Source: DATKLX01 sp035542155 (GTDB taxonomy: Bacteria; Chloroflexota; Anaerolineae; Anaerolineales; Anaerolineaceae). From it: a stretch of DNA of 12,965 nt. Position 1 is the first letter of the stretch. The number at the start of each line of letters is the position of its first letter. Both the position numbers and the translations under genes were made by a program. Below are positions 12,830 through 12,965 of this stretch, one piece after another. Below the pieces are notes generated by a model that was not told where the DNA came from, did no database searches, and saw only the letters and a list, made by a program, of their open reading frames with translations. The stretch spans positions 1 through 12,965 of the forward strand of contig DATKLX010000184.1 of assembly GCA_035542155.1 (NCBI GenBank), written 5' to 3'.

Positions 12830-12965
12830 ATCGAGTAGGGGGCGGCGGCTAGCCGCCTCCTCTCACACCACCGGACATGCGGGTCCGCATCCGGCGGTTC
12901 ATCCAGAAATACGCAGTTCTTGATACCGAGTTTTGATACTCACCAGTCCTAAGCTCCGAAAGTAT
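12830..12965 (-). mobile_element. Group II intron, 3' portion (continues past the window)
   Basis: The minus strand carries a typical group II intron 3' end. A domain V hairpin (12898-12867) is followed by a domain VI stem-loop (core GGCGG CTAG CCGCC, 12857-12844) and ends in TACTCGAT. An unpaired A at 12836 stands 7 nt from the predicted 3' end at 12830, as expected for the branch-point adenosine. The end pattern AY (here AT) fits group II introns. The part upstream of domain V (12900-12965) shows no recognisable reverse-transcriptase sequence. The maturase gene, if present, lies beyond the window. The orientation matches the aro operon, so splicing from an operon transcript is possible. The CGC-type triad suggests class IIC, but class assignment is tentative. 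Confidence 0.8.
12866..12899 (-). ncRNA. Group II intron domain V hairpin
   Basis: ACCGCCGGA (12898-12890) pairs with TCCGGTGGT (12875-12867) over 9 bp with one G-U pair. Next comes a 4-bp upper stem TGCG/CGCA with a 4-nt loop, and a 2-nt bulge (TG) on the 3' side between the two stems. The lower stem, two-base bulge and upper stem, about 34 nt in all, are the signature of domain V. The CGC in the 5' strand fits the catalytic triad. Confidence 0.82.

Noticed and set aside
12900..12965. End of an intron-encoded reverse transcriptase in the last 66 bases
   Set aside because: None of the frames shows recognisable maturase or reverse-transcriptase sequence; the region reads as the linker before domain V.

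Overview
The window looks like bacterial chromosome. The most likely source is a Chloroflexota lineage of the Anaerolineae type. I infer this from the gene set (a Thermotoga-like type I-beta DAHP synthase, a Bacillus-like AroH chorismate mutase, an AroK-AroB fusion, a multi-sensor GGDEF protein) and not from a marker gene, so the placement is tentative. The left third is visibly AT-richer and loosely packed. The right two thirds are GC-rich and very tightly packed.

Left part (1-4916). A short plus-strand reading frame, possibly the C-terminal tail of a membrane protein, ends at 110. It faces a minus-strand GT4-type glycosyltransferase (132-1337) that has a perfect-consensus sigma-70-type promoter. 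A 319-bp divergent intergenic region leads to a 74-residue two-helix membrane protein of unknown function, which has its own candidate promoter and a clear intrinsic terminator. Two plus-strand signalling genes follow: an HDOD protein and a membrane-bound PAS-GAF-GGDEF diguanylate cyclase with an intact active site and product-inhibition site.

Right part (12829 down to 4927, minus strand). Eight genes form one compact operon: aroH, aroF, tyrA, aroA, aroE, aroC, aroKB, aroQ. Together they encode all seven shikimate-pathway steps from erythrose-4-phosphate and PEP to chorismate, then chorismate mutase and prephenate dehydrogenase, so the route runs to 4-hydroxyphenylpyruvate, the tyrosine precursor. 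From aroF to aroC, neighbouring genes overlap by 4-8 bp or are 3 bp apart, and the last two junctions are 10-bp gaps. Only the aroH-aroF gap (103 bp) is larger. No prephenate dehydratase, aminotransferase or trp gene is in view. Feedback control is most likely exerted at the first enzyme, which carries the N-terminal ferredoxin-like regulatory domain; TyrA has no ACT domain. AroA is a class II EPSP synthase with alanine at the position that governs glyphosate sensitivity.

Right edge (12830-12965). The sequence is the 3' end (domains V and VI) of a bacterial group II intron, in the same orientation as the aro operon. Its predicted 3' splice site lies about 20 nt upstream of the aroH start codon, directly before the Shine-Dalgarno sequence. 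The operon's original promoter must therefore lie beyond the intron or inside it. This is the most unusual arrangement in the window.
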